Shown here in pieces: positions 56,862 through 64,000 of a DNA stretch of 64,000 nt. Numbering within the stretch: the first letter of the stretch is position 1; the number at the start of each line of letters is the position of its first letter. The notes beneath the pieces are model-generated. The model was given only the letters and a program-made list of their open reading frames with translations. It did no database searches and had not been told where the DNA came from. This stretch comes from Ceriagrion tenellum. Its lineage: Eukaryota > Arthropoda > Insecta > Odonata > Coenagrionidae. A program made the translations under genes and the position numbers. The stretch is taken from the NCBI GenBank assembly GCA_963169105.1, contig OY720641.1, forward strand, positions 4,913,258 through 4,977,257, read 5' to 3'.

Positions 56862-57690
56862 TTTTTACAGACATTTTAAGTATTTCGACTGGTTCACTGC
56901 AATAAAGTCTGGAATTTTTAAAACTGAAATTCTTGAGTAAACAAGATTCTTGTTTCCTAAATCATTCATTCTGAAACACGTTGAAAGAAATTTTTTAACA
57001 TCTTGTATTTCATGCACATTCGATCCCAAAATGAGCCAATCATCCACATATAGTAATAGATAACATTCTCCTTTGCTTTATAAACAGAAGTCGTTTGCAG
57101 ATCTTTTATAACCATATCCTGTGATGGTTTCATGAAAATGTTCATACCAATACTTAGGTGATTTCTTTAGCCCATAGAGAGACTTTGTCAATTTTGGAAC
57201 AAATCCTTCTTTTATTTTCAGTCCTTGTGGTGGTTTTAAGTAAACTTCTTCATCAATTTGTCCATGCAAGAATGCTCCTTTTACATCCATCTGACGCATA
57301 TCATAATTCCTTTGCGCAGCTACCGATAACATTATCCTCAAAGTTTGTAGTCTTAAAACTGGTGAATAGACATCATCAAACTGCTCTCCCTGTTGAAACC
57401 CTCGTACTACAAGTCTGGCTTTACAAATTCTCTCCTCTCCAATATCCTTCTTGGTAAAAACCCACTTAGTATCCAACAATTCTGCATCATTTGGTTTATG
57501 AATTATCTTCAATGTTTCACTCTCTTGCAACACATTGATTTCATTTTGTATGGCTTTTAACCAATCTTCCTTGTCTTCTCTATGCTGTATGTCTCTAAAA
57601 TTGATTGGCGCATCACCTCCATTTGAAAATAATGCATATAAAGCTTCTTTACCCTCATCAACATCATCAAAGTTCATCACATAATCATTT
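56862..57690 (-). pseudogene. Copia reverse transcriptase
   Basis: The minus strand frame from 57680 reads EDWLKAIQNEINVLQESETL, LLDTKWVFTKKDIGEERICK, KARLVVRGFQQGEQFDDVYS (core RT start) and MRQMDVKGAFLHGQIDEEVY (motif A with catalytic Asp). It closes with LTKSLYGLKKSPKYWYEHFH. After a shift, CYLLLYVDDWLILGSNV carries the YVDD of motif C. These words are diagnostic of Ty1/Copia. One frameshift near 57080 and another near 56865 break it. Confidence 0.95.
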
Positions 57691-57699
57691 TGCCAATCG

Positions 57700-58770
57700 G
57701 AGTTTTTACAGATTCATTTTTCTCTCCCTGTTTCTTGATTCTTTTCCATTCTATTTTCCTGATTTCCCTTCTGTTTTCCATTTTGATCACTATTTCTATA
57801 CTTTTTACTTTTCTCATATTCTTTCGTCTCAATAACATTTTTCACTTTCCCTTTTATCATTTCTTTTTTCTGTTGGTTTTTCATCTTCTTGTTGATTTTC
57901 TCCATCATCATCTTGACCTTAAAATAATTGGTACATTGTCTCATCTTGTTCTCCCCTTTTAATTCTTTCATCAAAAATAACATCATACCTGTATCAGATT
58001 TACAGGTTTCAGGATCCCACAGCTTATATCCTCTCACATTATATCCAATCATAATCATTTTTCTTCCTCTATCATCCAATTTCTGCCGTAGTTCTTTTGG
58101 TACATAGTTGTATGCCACATACCCAAATGTTCTTAGATTTGTCACATCAGGTTTAATTCCTGTCCACAGTTCACTGGGAGTTTTATCTTTGCCTACAGTT
58201 GGGCTCCTGTTTGTCAGGTATGCTGAACACAATACAGCATCTCCCCAGAAAGTTTGGTCCATCTTTGATTCTATTAGCATCATTCTTGCTTTGTCCATCA
58301 ATGTTCTATTTAGTCTTTCTGCTACTCCATTCATTTCGGGGTTGTATGGAACTGTGTATTGTATCAATACGCCTTTTTCCTCACAAAATCTTCGTAATTC
58401 ACTCAGCATATACTCGCCTCCATTGTCACATCTTAAATTCACTACATTTAAATTGAAATAACTAGTTACTCTAGCATAATATTGTTGAAGTTTGTCCGTG
58501 ACCTCCCCCTTTGTTTTTAATAGAAACACCATATTGTGAAATGTGTAAAATCATCTATAATAGTCACAAAATAATTGTATCCTTCCCATATTGTGGGCTG
58601 CATTGGTCCGCAAACATCACTATGAATAATTTCTAAAGTTCTACTGGCCCTATGTCCTTTTCCATGAAAAGGTTGCCTACTTGTTTTTCCTATGATGCAA
58701 GGGTCACATAACCCCTCATTATCATTAATATCATTTTCTCTTAAGCCTTCTACCATCCCTTCCACTAATT
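57700..58770 (-). pseudogene. Copia integrase
   Basis: The minus strand encodes CDPCIIGKTSRQPFHGKGHR (Cys pair of the zinc-binding domain), LEIIHSDVCGPMQPTIWEGY (first catalytic Asp), LRCDNGGEYMLSELRRFCEE (second Asp) and YNPEMNGVAERLNRTLMDKA (catalytic Glu). The YNVRGYKLWDPETCK stretch is the usual Copia integrase end. A frameshift near 58525 separates the first Asp from the rest. The His part of the zinc domain (ELWHRRFGHLGTNN) lies upstream near 58800. Confidence 0.93.
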
Positions 58771-59300
58771 ACTAATAGTTCCAAATTATTTGTGCCCAAA
58801 TGGCCAAATCTCCTATGCCACAATTCACCATTATAGTCCCTTTGTTTCACATGATTGCATTGTCCTGCCTCACACTTGTTCTGTTTCAATAGTAAACAAA
58901 TTATCTCGGCAACCTCCTATTATCTTCAAACTACCAAACTTGTATATTCGCACTTTTTCTCTTGAAAACTCAACCCTAAGACCACTTTGTTGCATCTTTG
59001 AGACAGATAACAAATTTTTCCTTGAATCAGGCACATAATAAACATTTTTAACAGTAAGATACGTAGGTCACCTTCCTACATAGCATACTACTTTCATGTT
59101 TCCAATACCAACTGCCTCCATGCACGTTGCATTTTTGGCTGCTGCAATCTCTCTTGGCTTTTTCAGTTCAATACACTCCTTAAAATGTTCTTTAGTGTTT
59201 ACTAAATGGTCAGAGCTCCCTAAATCTATGCACCACTCTATTTTGTTTGTGTTACATTGACTTCCTTCACTATTTTCTACACTGTCTCTGTTCACATTGC
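58771..59300 (-). pseudogene. Copia protease and pre-integrase region
   Basis: The minus strand reads NKIEWCIDLGSSDHLVNTKE. Copia proteases carry D-S-G here; this copy has D-L-G, so the active site is damaged. The NVYYVPDSRKNLLSVSKMQQ stretch and ELWHRRFGHLGTNNLELL (gag-pre-integrase, with its His pair) follow. A stop after CYVGR near 59068 and further stops break the frame. Confidence 0.88.
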
Positions 59301-59856
59301 ACTCAAAAGCTACGTTATTGTAGGATGAACCCTCTTCTTCTCCATGACTTTGGCCTCTTCTGAAACCTCCGCCTCTTCTGCTTCCATGTCCTCATTCACA
59401 TCCTCTTTCTTGACCATATCCTCGGCTTTGTCCATATCCTTGGGTCGGTCAAATTTCATATCCGTGTCCTCCTTGACCATATCCTCGGTTTTGTCCATAT
59501 CCATGGGTCGGTGCAATATCATATCCATGTCCTCCTTGACCATATCCACGGCCTTGTCCATATCCATGCGCCTCTTCATCATCAAATCTGTGTTCTAGTC
59601 TAAATTCCTGGCCTCGTCCTCGTGTAGAGTTGTTATTATAACCTCTTCCTTGATTGTAGCACTGATATTTCTTATGCCCAGGTTTTCCACATAAGAAACA
59701 AGTATATGCTGTACTGGATGCTCATGCTCCTTATCCTTGGTCTTTGTGATTCAATTTCTTTCTTTTCTCTTCCTCTCCTAATAGTTTCTCCTTAACAAAA
59801 CTAACAGTTAGCGTGCTACATGTCTCTAAAGCTGTTATGATGTTATCATATGTTTC
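59301..59856 (-). pseudogene. Copia gag C-terminus with zinc knuckle and GYGQ repeats
   Basis: The minus strand encodes a CCHC knuckle CFLCGKPGHKKYQC near 59700, an Asn/Gly/Arg stretch, then about six imperfect repeats of GYGQ-RGYGQGGHGYD type (59580-59390) before the protease in the same frame. The CCHC binds RNA in packaging. Two TGA codons interrupt the repeats. The reading frame visible as Met-Asp-rich repeats is an out-of-frame shadow of GYGQ. The region upstream of about 59856 is replaced by the inverted segment. Confidence 0.85.
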
Positions 59857-60590
59857 ATCAGGGTTATGGGCCCAGGCTTCACTCAACATTAAAGAAGGAA
59901 AAAGAAATTAAAGAAAAAAAACAAGATGCTGTCAAAAGAAAAATTAAATATTCAAATATTATTTTTTAACCCTTTTTCTAATATTATTCATCCCTTTTCA
60001 GGGAAGAATTTCAACAGTTTGGAGTTTAGAATAAGAAGTATTTTAAAAGAAAATGGTGTAGAAGCTGCACTAAATGTCAAAGAATTCAGTGAAAAGAAGG
60101 AAAATCAGACCAAAGAAAATGAGGCTCAAGCCCTGTTGATAGGGGCCATAGCAGATAGTCATCTTGAGTACTTAAATAATAAGAAGACTGCCTTTCTGAT
60201 GTTTGAGAATTTATCCAGCACATTTAAATGCAAGAGTACGAGGAGTAAGCTTTTCTTACAAAGAAGGTTGTTAGACATAAAGTTTGATGAAAGGAAATCA
60301 TTGCTAGAACATTTCACAAAGATCATTGAAATATTTACTGAGTTTCTAGAGGCTGATTCTCAGAGAACAGAGGAAGAAAAAGTGAACTATATCATACTAT
60401 CCATGCCTAAAACATATGATAACATCATAACAGCTTTAGAGACATGTAGCACACTAACTGTTAGTTTTGTTATGGAGAAACTATTAGGAGAGGAAGAGAA
60501 AAGAAAGAAATTGAATCATGCAAGACCAAGGACAAGTAGCATGAGCATCCAGTGCAGCATTTACTTGCTTCTTATGTGAAATACCTGGGC
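59856..60590 (+). pseudogene. Inverted Copia 5' segment: leader and gag
   Basis: On the + strand, opposite to the rest of the element, CATCAGGGTTATGGGCCCAG (59856-59875, LTR end and primer site) leads into gag (59926-60579). Gag text includes SGKNFNSLEFRIRSILKENG, LFLQRRLLDIKFDERKSLLE and ILSMPKTYDNIITALETCST, as in Copia Gag (UBN2 type). The frame ends in the zinc knuckle, which is lost at a CCTGGGC junction. The final 180 bases duplicate, in reverse, gag sequence that is still present at about 59680-59850 on the minus strand. Confidence 0.88.
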
Positions 60591-60599
60591 CCATAACCC
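60584..60599 (-). promoter_or_regulatory. Copia primer binding site
   Basis: The minus strand reads GGGTTATGGGCCCAGG immediately after the 5' LTR. Drosophila copia has GGTTATGGGCCCAG at this place, complementary to an internal part of initiator tRNA-Met. An inverted second copy is at 59861-59876. Confidence 0.88.
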
Positions 60600-60784
60600 T
60601 GATGGAAAAACTATGTAGGAAGATCTTCCTTTGGGATCAACTTCTGATAAATTTCTTTTTAACACAGAGGAACTTCTTTATTAACACAGAGGAACCTTTT
60701 TACTTGTTTATATTTCACAAAAAAACAATCAACAGCCGTAATCAAGTAGCCAACATCAAATGTTAAGATTGTCAATATTCAACA
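60600..60784 (-). repeat. Copia 5' LTR
   Basis: On the minus strand it runs from TGTTGAATATTGACAATC to ACATAGTTTTTCCATCA and is followed by the primer site. It matches the LTR at 55947-56132 with about nine differences, including a two-base gap. Confidence 0.93.
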
Positions 60785-60904
60785 AAAATCAATGTAGGTG
60801 TGCGATTCTCACGCGAGCTGCGCCGTAAATGTAGACCACCAGCATAACACCACACTGCGTTGAAATTCAGATCGCATTGAAAACCAGATTTACTTTTTAC
60901 TGTG

Positions 60905-61110
60905 AAGGTAGTTCAAAGCATTGGTCGAGAGCCTTAAATAGTAGATGTTTACATAGCCTTGACTTCCGAAGTGGCGGGAGGGGAAGGGGGTGGGAGAGAA
61001 ACCGGAGTGGGGGGAGGGGGCTGTTTGGAAAGGGACAATGAAAAGGGGGTAAGAGTCACTTAGGAAGGCGAATATTGAGGAGAGGAGAATGGGTGGGGAA
61101 CACAATTGTC
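60905..61110 (-). repeat. Penelope-like terminal repeat, proximal part
   Basis: On the minus strand it carries a pyrimidine tract (CCCTTCCCCTCCCGCC and similar), then TATGTAAACATCTACTATTT and AAGGCTCTCG, ending in TTTGAACTACC. It continues, after the nested insertion, in 54611-54497. It follows directly the end of the Penelope-like ORF. The TATTTAAGG box is probably promoter-like, as in the copies at 62300-62545. Confidence 0.75.
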
Positions 61111-62290
61111 ATTACATGAGGGCATATTTTCTGGGGTATTCACAATCTCGAACTGTTCGAGAAAGTCCAATTTTATACCTTCGTCACAAGCATGTGAAAT
61201 ATTCACTTAAAAATCACTGGAATGGCCTGACTCACATAAATGTTTTGAGAACGCTGATCTTTCGTCATTATTAATAAAATGTTGTCTATGTTCCTTAGCA
61301 CGTGTATAAAACTTTCTGCCTGTTTGACCAATATAATTAATGTCGCAATCATTGCACTATAAAGAGTATACGCCGCTCCTCTCCAAATCACCAAGACAAT
61401 CTTTAGAATTAAAAAGTAATCTTCCCAGCATCGAAGGGTTGTACACAGATAATCTCAGTTTGTCTTTAGGGATTACTTTAAAAAGTCTATACGTTATTTT
61501 ATTTACAAAAGGCAGCACACACCATCTCTTAGGGCTATTTGTAATAGCAGACAGGTTAGTTAGATTATTAATTGTAATCTTTTTGCGTGTTTTGTCCCAA
61601 AGCTTTAGGATAAAAGTATCATCAAAGCCATTTCTAAATGCTAAAAATTTGATTACTTTGAGCTCCTTGTTAAAATTTACTGGGGACATGGGGATGTGAA
61701 GTAGTCTGTGAATCCAAGATCTAATACCAGCTGTCTTGTGGGAATGATGATAGCATGAGTCTTTGGGTATCGTAACATCGGTGAATATAGGTTTCCTATA
61801 TTTAGCAAAATCATATTTGCCTTCTTTTACACGGATGGTTAGATCTAAAAAATTGATCGATTCTCCACCGAAATCGACTGTAAAACTAATGGCTGCATGA
61901 AGGGAATTCAATTATATTATAACACTATCAAGTTGGCGGTATGATCCTTTCCAGGCACACAAAATGTAATCTACAAAACGATAACAGTATAAAATATTCT
62001 TTACAAGTGGATGGTTGGATTGAAAAGTTTCGATTATAAATGATCCATAAAAATGTCCGCTAAAATGGGAGATAAAGGTGATCCCATCGCAAGTCCAAAC
62101 TTTTGTTGATATAAAACATTGGTAAAAAATAAAATAATTGTGGTTTAAACATAACTCCGTCAGCTTAATAATATCAAACTTAATATCCGCTGTGGTATTT
62201 GTGTTATTCAATTACGTCTTCACAATGTCAAGTGCTTCAAGGGCAGGCACAGATGTAAAATAGTTTTTGACAAAGGAGACCGTTTAACGT
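61100..62290 (-). pseudogene. Penelope-like element: reverse transcriptase and GIY-YIG endonuclease
   Basis: On the minus strand, fragments of the RT (VSFVKNYFTSVPALEALDIV, ELCLNHNYFIFYQCFISTKV, NILYCYRFVDYILCAWKGSY) lead to FTVDFGGESINFLDLTIRV and then to ERSGVYSL, a stop, and CNDCDINYIGQTGRKFYTRA with a KEHRQHF stretch. GVYSL plus NYIGQTGR is the GIY-YIG nuclease signature that marks Penelope-like elements. The RT motif C, usually YVDD, is FVDY, so a catalytic Asp is lost. Several stops occur. The frame is cut at about 62290, where an inverted terminal repeat begins. Confidence 0.92.
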
Positions 62291-62295
62291 TGGGA

Positions 62296-62545
62296 GGTTG
62301 ATGAGTGTTTGATAATTTTGTCCCTTTTCCAAACCACACCCTCCCAACTCCGGCTTCTCTCCCACCCCCTTCCCCTCCCCTCCCACCTCTTCGGAGTCAC
62401 AGCTATGTAAACGTCTACTATTTAAGGCTCTTCAACAATGCTTCGAACTACCATGATAATGACACATGGTGTGTCGAAACGTGGGTCGGTTTAAATAAAT
62501 CTTGTGTGGAAGTTACAATTGGTTTATTCTTTAACATGAAGGCCC
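62296..62545 (+). repeat. Penelope-like terminal repeat with hammerhead-like motif, intact copy
   Basis: A pyrimidine tract (62325-62390) is followed by TATGTAAACGTCTACTATTT and AAGGCTC, then GATAATGACACATGGTGTGT and CGAAACGTGGGTCGGTTTAA. The hairpin GACACA/TGTGTC has a three-base loop and precedes GAAAC. The box before it reads CCATGATA, so the CTGATGA consensus is imperfect. It is head to head with the truncated Penelope ORF and in reverse orientation to 60905-61110 plus 54497-54611. Such inverted or partial terminal repeats are known for Penelope-like elements. Confidence 0.8.
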
Positions 62546-62690
62546 ACTAAGGATGCCTGGTTATGAACACAATCACGCTCACAAGCGCTGAAAATCACTC
62601 ACTCACACAACCAAATGGGCCCAACTTCTGGGAGAAACTCACTCAAAAAGAGCCTAGCCATAAAAACAAACACAGGAACGAACGAGGGTG
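62546..62690. other. Flank of the nested element
   Basis: Short sequence with no recognised feature. Confidence 0.4.
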
Positions 62691-62990
62691 AGCGTTGGAG
62701 AGGAGTGTTTCGGCCACAAGGTTTCCCTCTTCAGGGAGCTGAAGGGAGAGCACTCGCTACACGAGGTTGTAAGTGAATTAAGGGAGAGGACAATCTGGAA
62801 TACGTAAATAGTAAATGGGCAAAAGGGGGAGGAGGAGGGGGAACCAATGAACAGAGAGCATAAATGCATTTGGTGAATAGCGGGAAAAGGAGGCGGAGGA
62901 GGGGGGAGGGAAAGTGGGGTGAGTGAAAGGAAGTGACCGCTGAAGTAAGGGATGGGGGAGGAATAGTGAACAAGGGGTTGCGTGATTACC
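62691..62990 (-). repeat. Second-type Penelope-like terminal repeat
   Basis: On the minus strand a long CT-rich tract (62990-62820) leads to TTTACTATTTACGTATTCC and then to CTCCCTGAAGAGGGAAACC and GGCCGAAACACTCC near 62745-62705. The order pyrimidine tract, TATTTA box, CTGAAGA box, GAAAC box is the same as in the other Penelope-type ends but the sequence differs, so it is probably a different subfamily. The open frames through the tract are compositional. Confidence 0.5.
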
Positions 62991-63290
62991 TTAAGCAAAG
63001 AGCACGGCGCAAACTCTTCGCCTCCCTGGAATCGAATCACCTTAAAGTCAGATTCACGCAAAATCACACCATGTATCTGTGAAAATAACCGCGACTCACG
63101 CGATATCATCGACCGCTTTCAATGTACCCTTTTGAAGCGGCTATAAACTCGGGTTGACATATTGGATTGAAATTATATGTGAGTCATTACTCAGTAACCC
63201 CGTCTATACACGGGGATATGCATTAGGGACTGATTGCCAAATCAATCGCGTAACTTATTGGACATAAACTAGTTATCAAACTAAATTTAA
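62991..63290. other. No recognisable feature
   Basis: No supported gene or repeat was found. Confidence 0.4.
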
Positions 63291-63293
63291 TTC

Positions 63294-63437
63294 AGTAACT
63301 TAAATAAAACTTTGTATACTCCACTATAGGTTTACTAGCACGACTTCGTGTCATCTTCAGGTCACCTGAAGTGTCGAAACCCGGGTCGTGTTATTGAACC
63401 TATAGCGGAGTATACAAAGTTTTATTTGAGTTACTAT
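63294..63437. repeat. Penelope-type palindromic pair with hammerhead-like motif
   Basis: The left arm (minus strand, 63362 down to 63294) starts CCTGAAGATGACACGAAGTC and the right arm (+ strand, 63366-63437) starts CCTGAAGTGTCGAAACCCGG. Both end in CCTATAG-GGAGTATACAAAG and TTTTATTTRAGTTACT. The left copy keeps the CTGAAGA box; the right keeps GTGTCGAAAC but lost about nine bases. After the right arm comes TTCCACAAAGTCAAGCC, close to the tails at 18285 and 54516. The two arms meet almost without a spacer. Confidence 0.7.
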
Positions 63438-63673
63438 GAATTACTTCCACAAAGTCAAGCCTGGAACTATTTCCTTTGTAAATTTTATTTCTTATCTTTT
63501 AAAATTATTCTCTTATCTTCATTTGTATCGAAGTGATACAGTTACATATGGGTATATTGATAATCGCTTCTCTCTCATGCAGGTAGCTTTGTCTTTAACA
63601 GAAAAAGGCAACTAACTTCATTGATCTAGGTTTAGGTATTTCTTCTATATAGCTCATGAAAGTTATTTCGTGG

Positions 63674-63969
63674 GGGGATCGGGTTGGTGTGGTGGTGGCT
63701 GGAGTACTCGCCTACCACACGGGCGGCCAGGGTTCAAATCCCTGCAGAGGCGGATGTTTTTCAGAGGGAACCCTATCCCTGCTTGAGTGTCTTGTGGAGG
63801 GCACTTCAAGTGGAGTACTCCGTCTGTCGGATGAGACGTTAAACAGTGGTCCCCTTGGCGCCTTTCGTTAAGCGCAGGCTAATGCCGACGCCGGGTTTCT
63901 ATCCACCCTTCCTCCCTTACCTATCCCCTATGGCACAAATGACCTTAGCCGTCGGACGTCTCCCCAAAT
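63674..63969 (+). mobile_element. tRNA-derived SINE (type b), copy 2
   Basis: It has GGGGATCGGGTTGGTGTG at the start, a GGTTCAAATCCCTGC B box, CTTGTGGAGGGCACTTCAAG, and GTCGGATGAGACGTTAAAC in the central part. It aligns full length with 6147-6443. The head here has an A-box-like TGGTGGCTGGAGTACTCGCC and looks less mutated than copy 1. Confidence 0.78.
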
Positions 63970-64000
63970 GAATCAGGTCCGTCAGTGAATGTAGGTTTTG

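Larger units (their letters stand above)
55947..60784 (-). mobile_element. Ty1/Copia LTR retrotransposon, complete length but dead
   Basis: Two direct repeats of about 185 bases (55947-56132 and 60600-60784) bound a minus strand Copia polyprotein. AAAAT at 55942-55946 and 60785-60789 is a 5-bp target duplication. Internal order on the minus strand is primer site, gag, protease, integrase, reverse transcriptase, RNase H, as in Copia. The LTRs differ at about nine positions, so the insertion is not recent. Frameshifts and stops affect every domain, and a segment with the primer site and gag is inverted (about 59856-60590). The element cannot be active. Confidence 0.95.
54612..60904. mobile_element. 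TIR element nested in a Penelope-like repeat (itself host to a Copia element)
   Basis: The left end CACAGTAAAAAGTCGATCTG and the reverse complement of the right end CACAGTAAAAAGTAAATCTG differ at two positions over 20 bases. AA flanks both ends, a possible 2-bp duplication. Deleting this interval rejoins the Penelope terminal repeat so that it matches the intact copy near 62440-62470. Without the Copia insertion the element would be about 1.45 kb. It holds a 44-bp tandem array (54790-54967) and a minus strand zinc-finger-like frame remnant (55050-55500). A CACAG end with short duplications could suggest a CACTA-like group, but no transposase is visible. Confidence 0.6.

Noticed and set aside
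59310..59585. Met-Asp repeat protein on the minus strand
   Set aside because: It is an out-of-frame reading of the GYGQ repeats of Copia Gag; the GYGQ frame is continuous with the protease.
59926..60579. Plus strand gag-like frame as a host gene
   Set aside because: It lies between the LTRs of the Copia element and its text matches Copia Gag, and part of it is duplicated in reverse on the minus strand.
62654..63109. 151-codon minus strand frame
   Set aside because: It covers a pyrimidine tract within a Penelope-type terminal repeat; the protein is Pro/Ser/Phe-rich low complexity.

Overview
The window is eukaryotic nuclear DNA, most probably from an arthropod and likely an insect. The evidence is one gene built from short exons with GT/AG borders and long introns, surrounded by decayed transposable elements typical of arthropods: Copia, Penelope-like, jockey-like and other non-LTR elements, hAT elements, MITEs and tRNA-derived SINEs. 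I see no operon, rRNA gene, functional tRNA gene or CRISPR array. I cannot name the species.

The only convincing host gene runs on the + strand from an exon at 19563 to a stop at 39055. Ten coding exons join without a frame error into 467 residues: an acidic N-terminal stretch, three Ig domains, one fibronectin type III domain, a short linker and a hydrophobic C-terminus of the GPI-anchor kind. This is the layout of the insect Klingon/Wrapper group of neural and glial adhesion proteins. The signal-peptide exon was not found. A 3' UTR intron (39065-40116) and a long 3' UTR ending near 42960 are inferred.

The left part (1-19.5 kb) is intergenic or upstream intron. It holds copies of an unclassified dispersed repeat, two SINE types, a MITE with perfect 35-bp inverted ends (8338-8616), a jockey-like reverse transcriptase fragment (15.8-16.4 kb), a hAT transposase remnant (17.2-17.8 kb) and several Penelope-type terminal repeats arranged as inverted pairs. 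The gene's introns carry non-LTR fragments, a 419-bp hAT-type MITE nested in one of them (23742-24160), and a hAT-like transposase with five in-frame stops but no frameshift (34392-35855).

The right part (43-64 kb) is almost pure mobile DNA: non-LTR 3' ends, a GC-rich block with a perfect 20-bp-arm hairpin, tandem repeats, and a jockey-like element (50.1-52.1 kb) cut by a dispersed repeat. The most informative structure is at 54.5-62.5 kb. There a Penelope-like terminal repeat is interrupted by a TIR element (54612-60904), which is interrupted by a Copia element (55947-60784, 5-bp target duplication AAAAT), which itself has an internally inverted gag/primer-binding segment. Removing each layer restores the next.

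The most unusual recurring signal is a module seen in at least eight places: CTGANGA-like box, short hairpin, GAAAC box, often after a long pyrimidine tract and a TATTTAAG/TATATAAAG box. It matches what is known of hammerhead-ribozyme motifs in Penelope-like terminal repeats and is usually present as inverted pairs.
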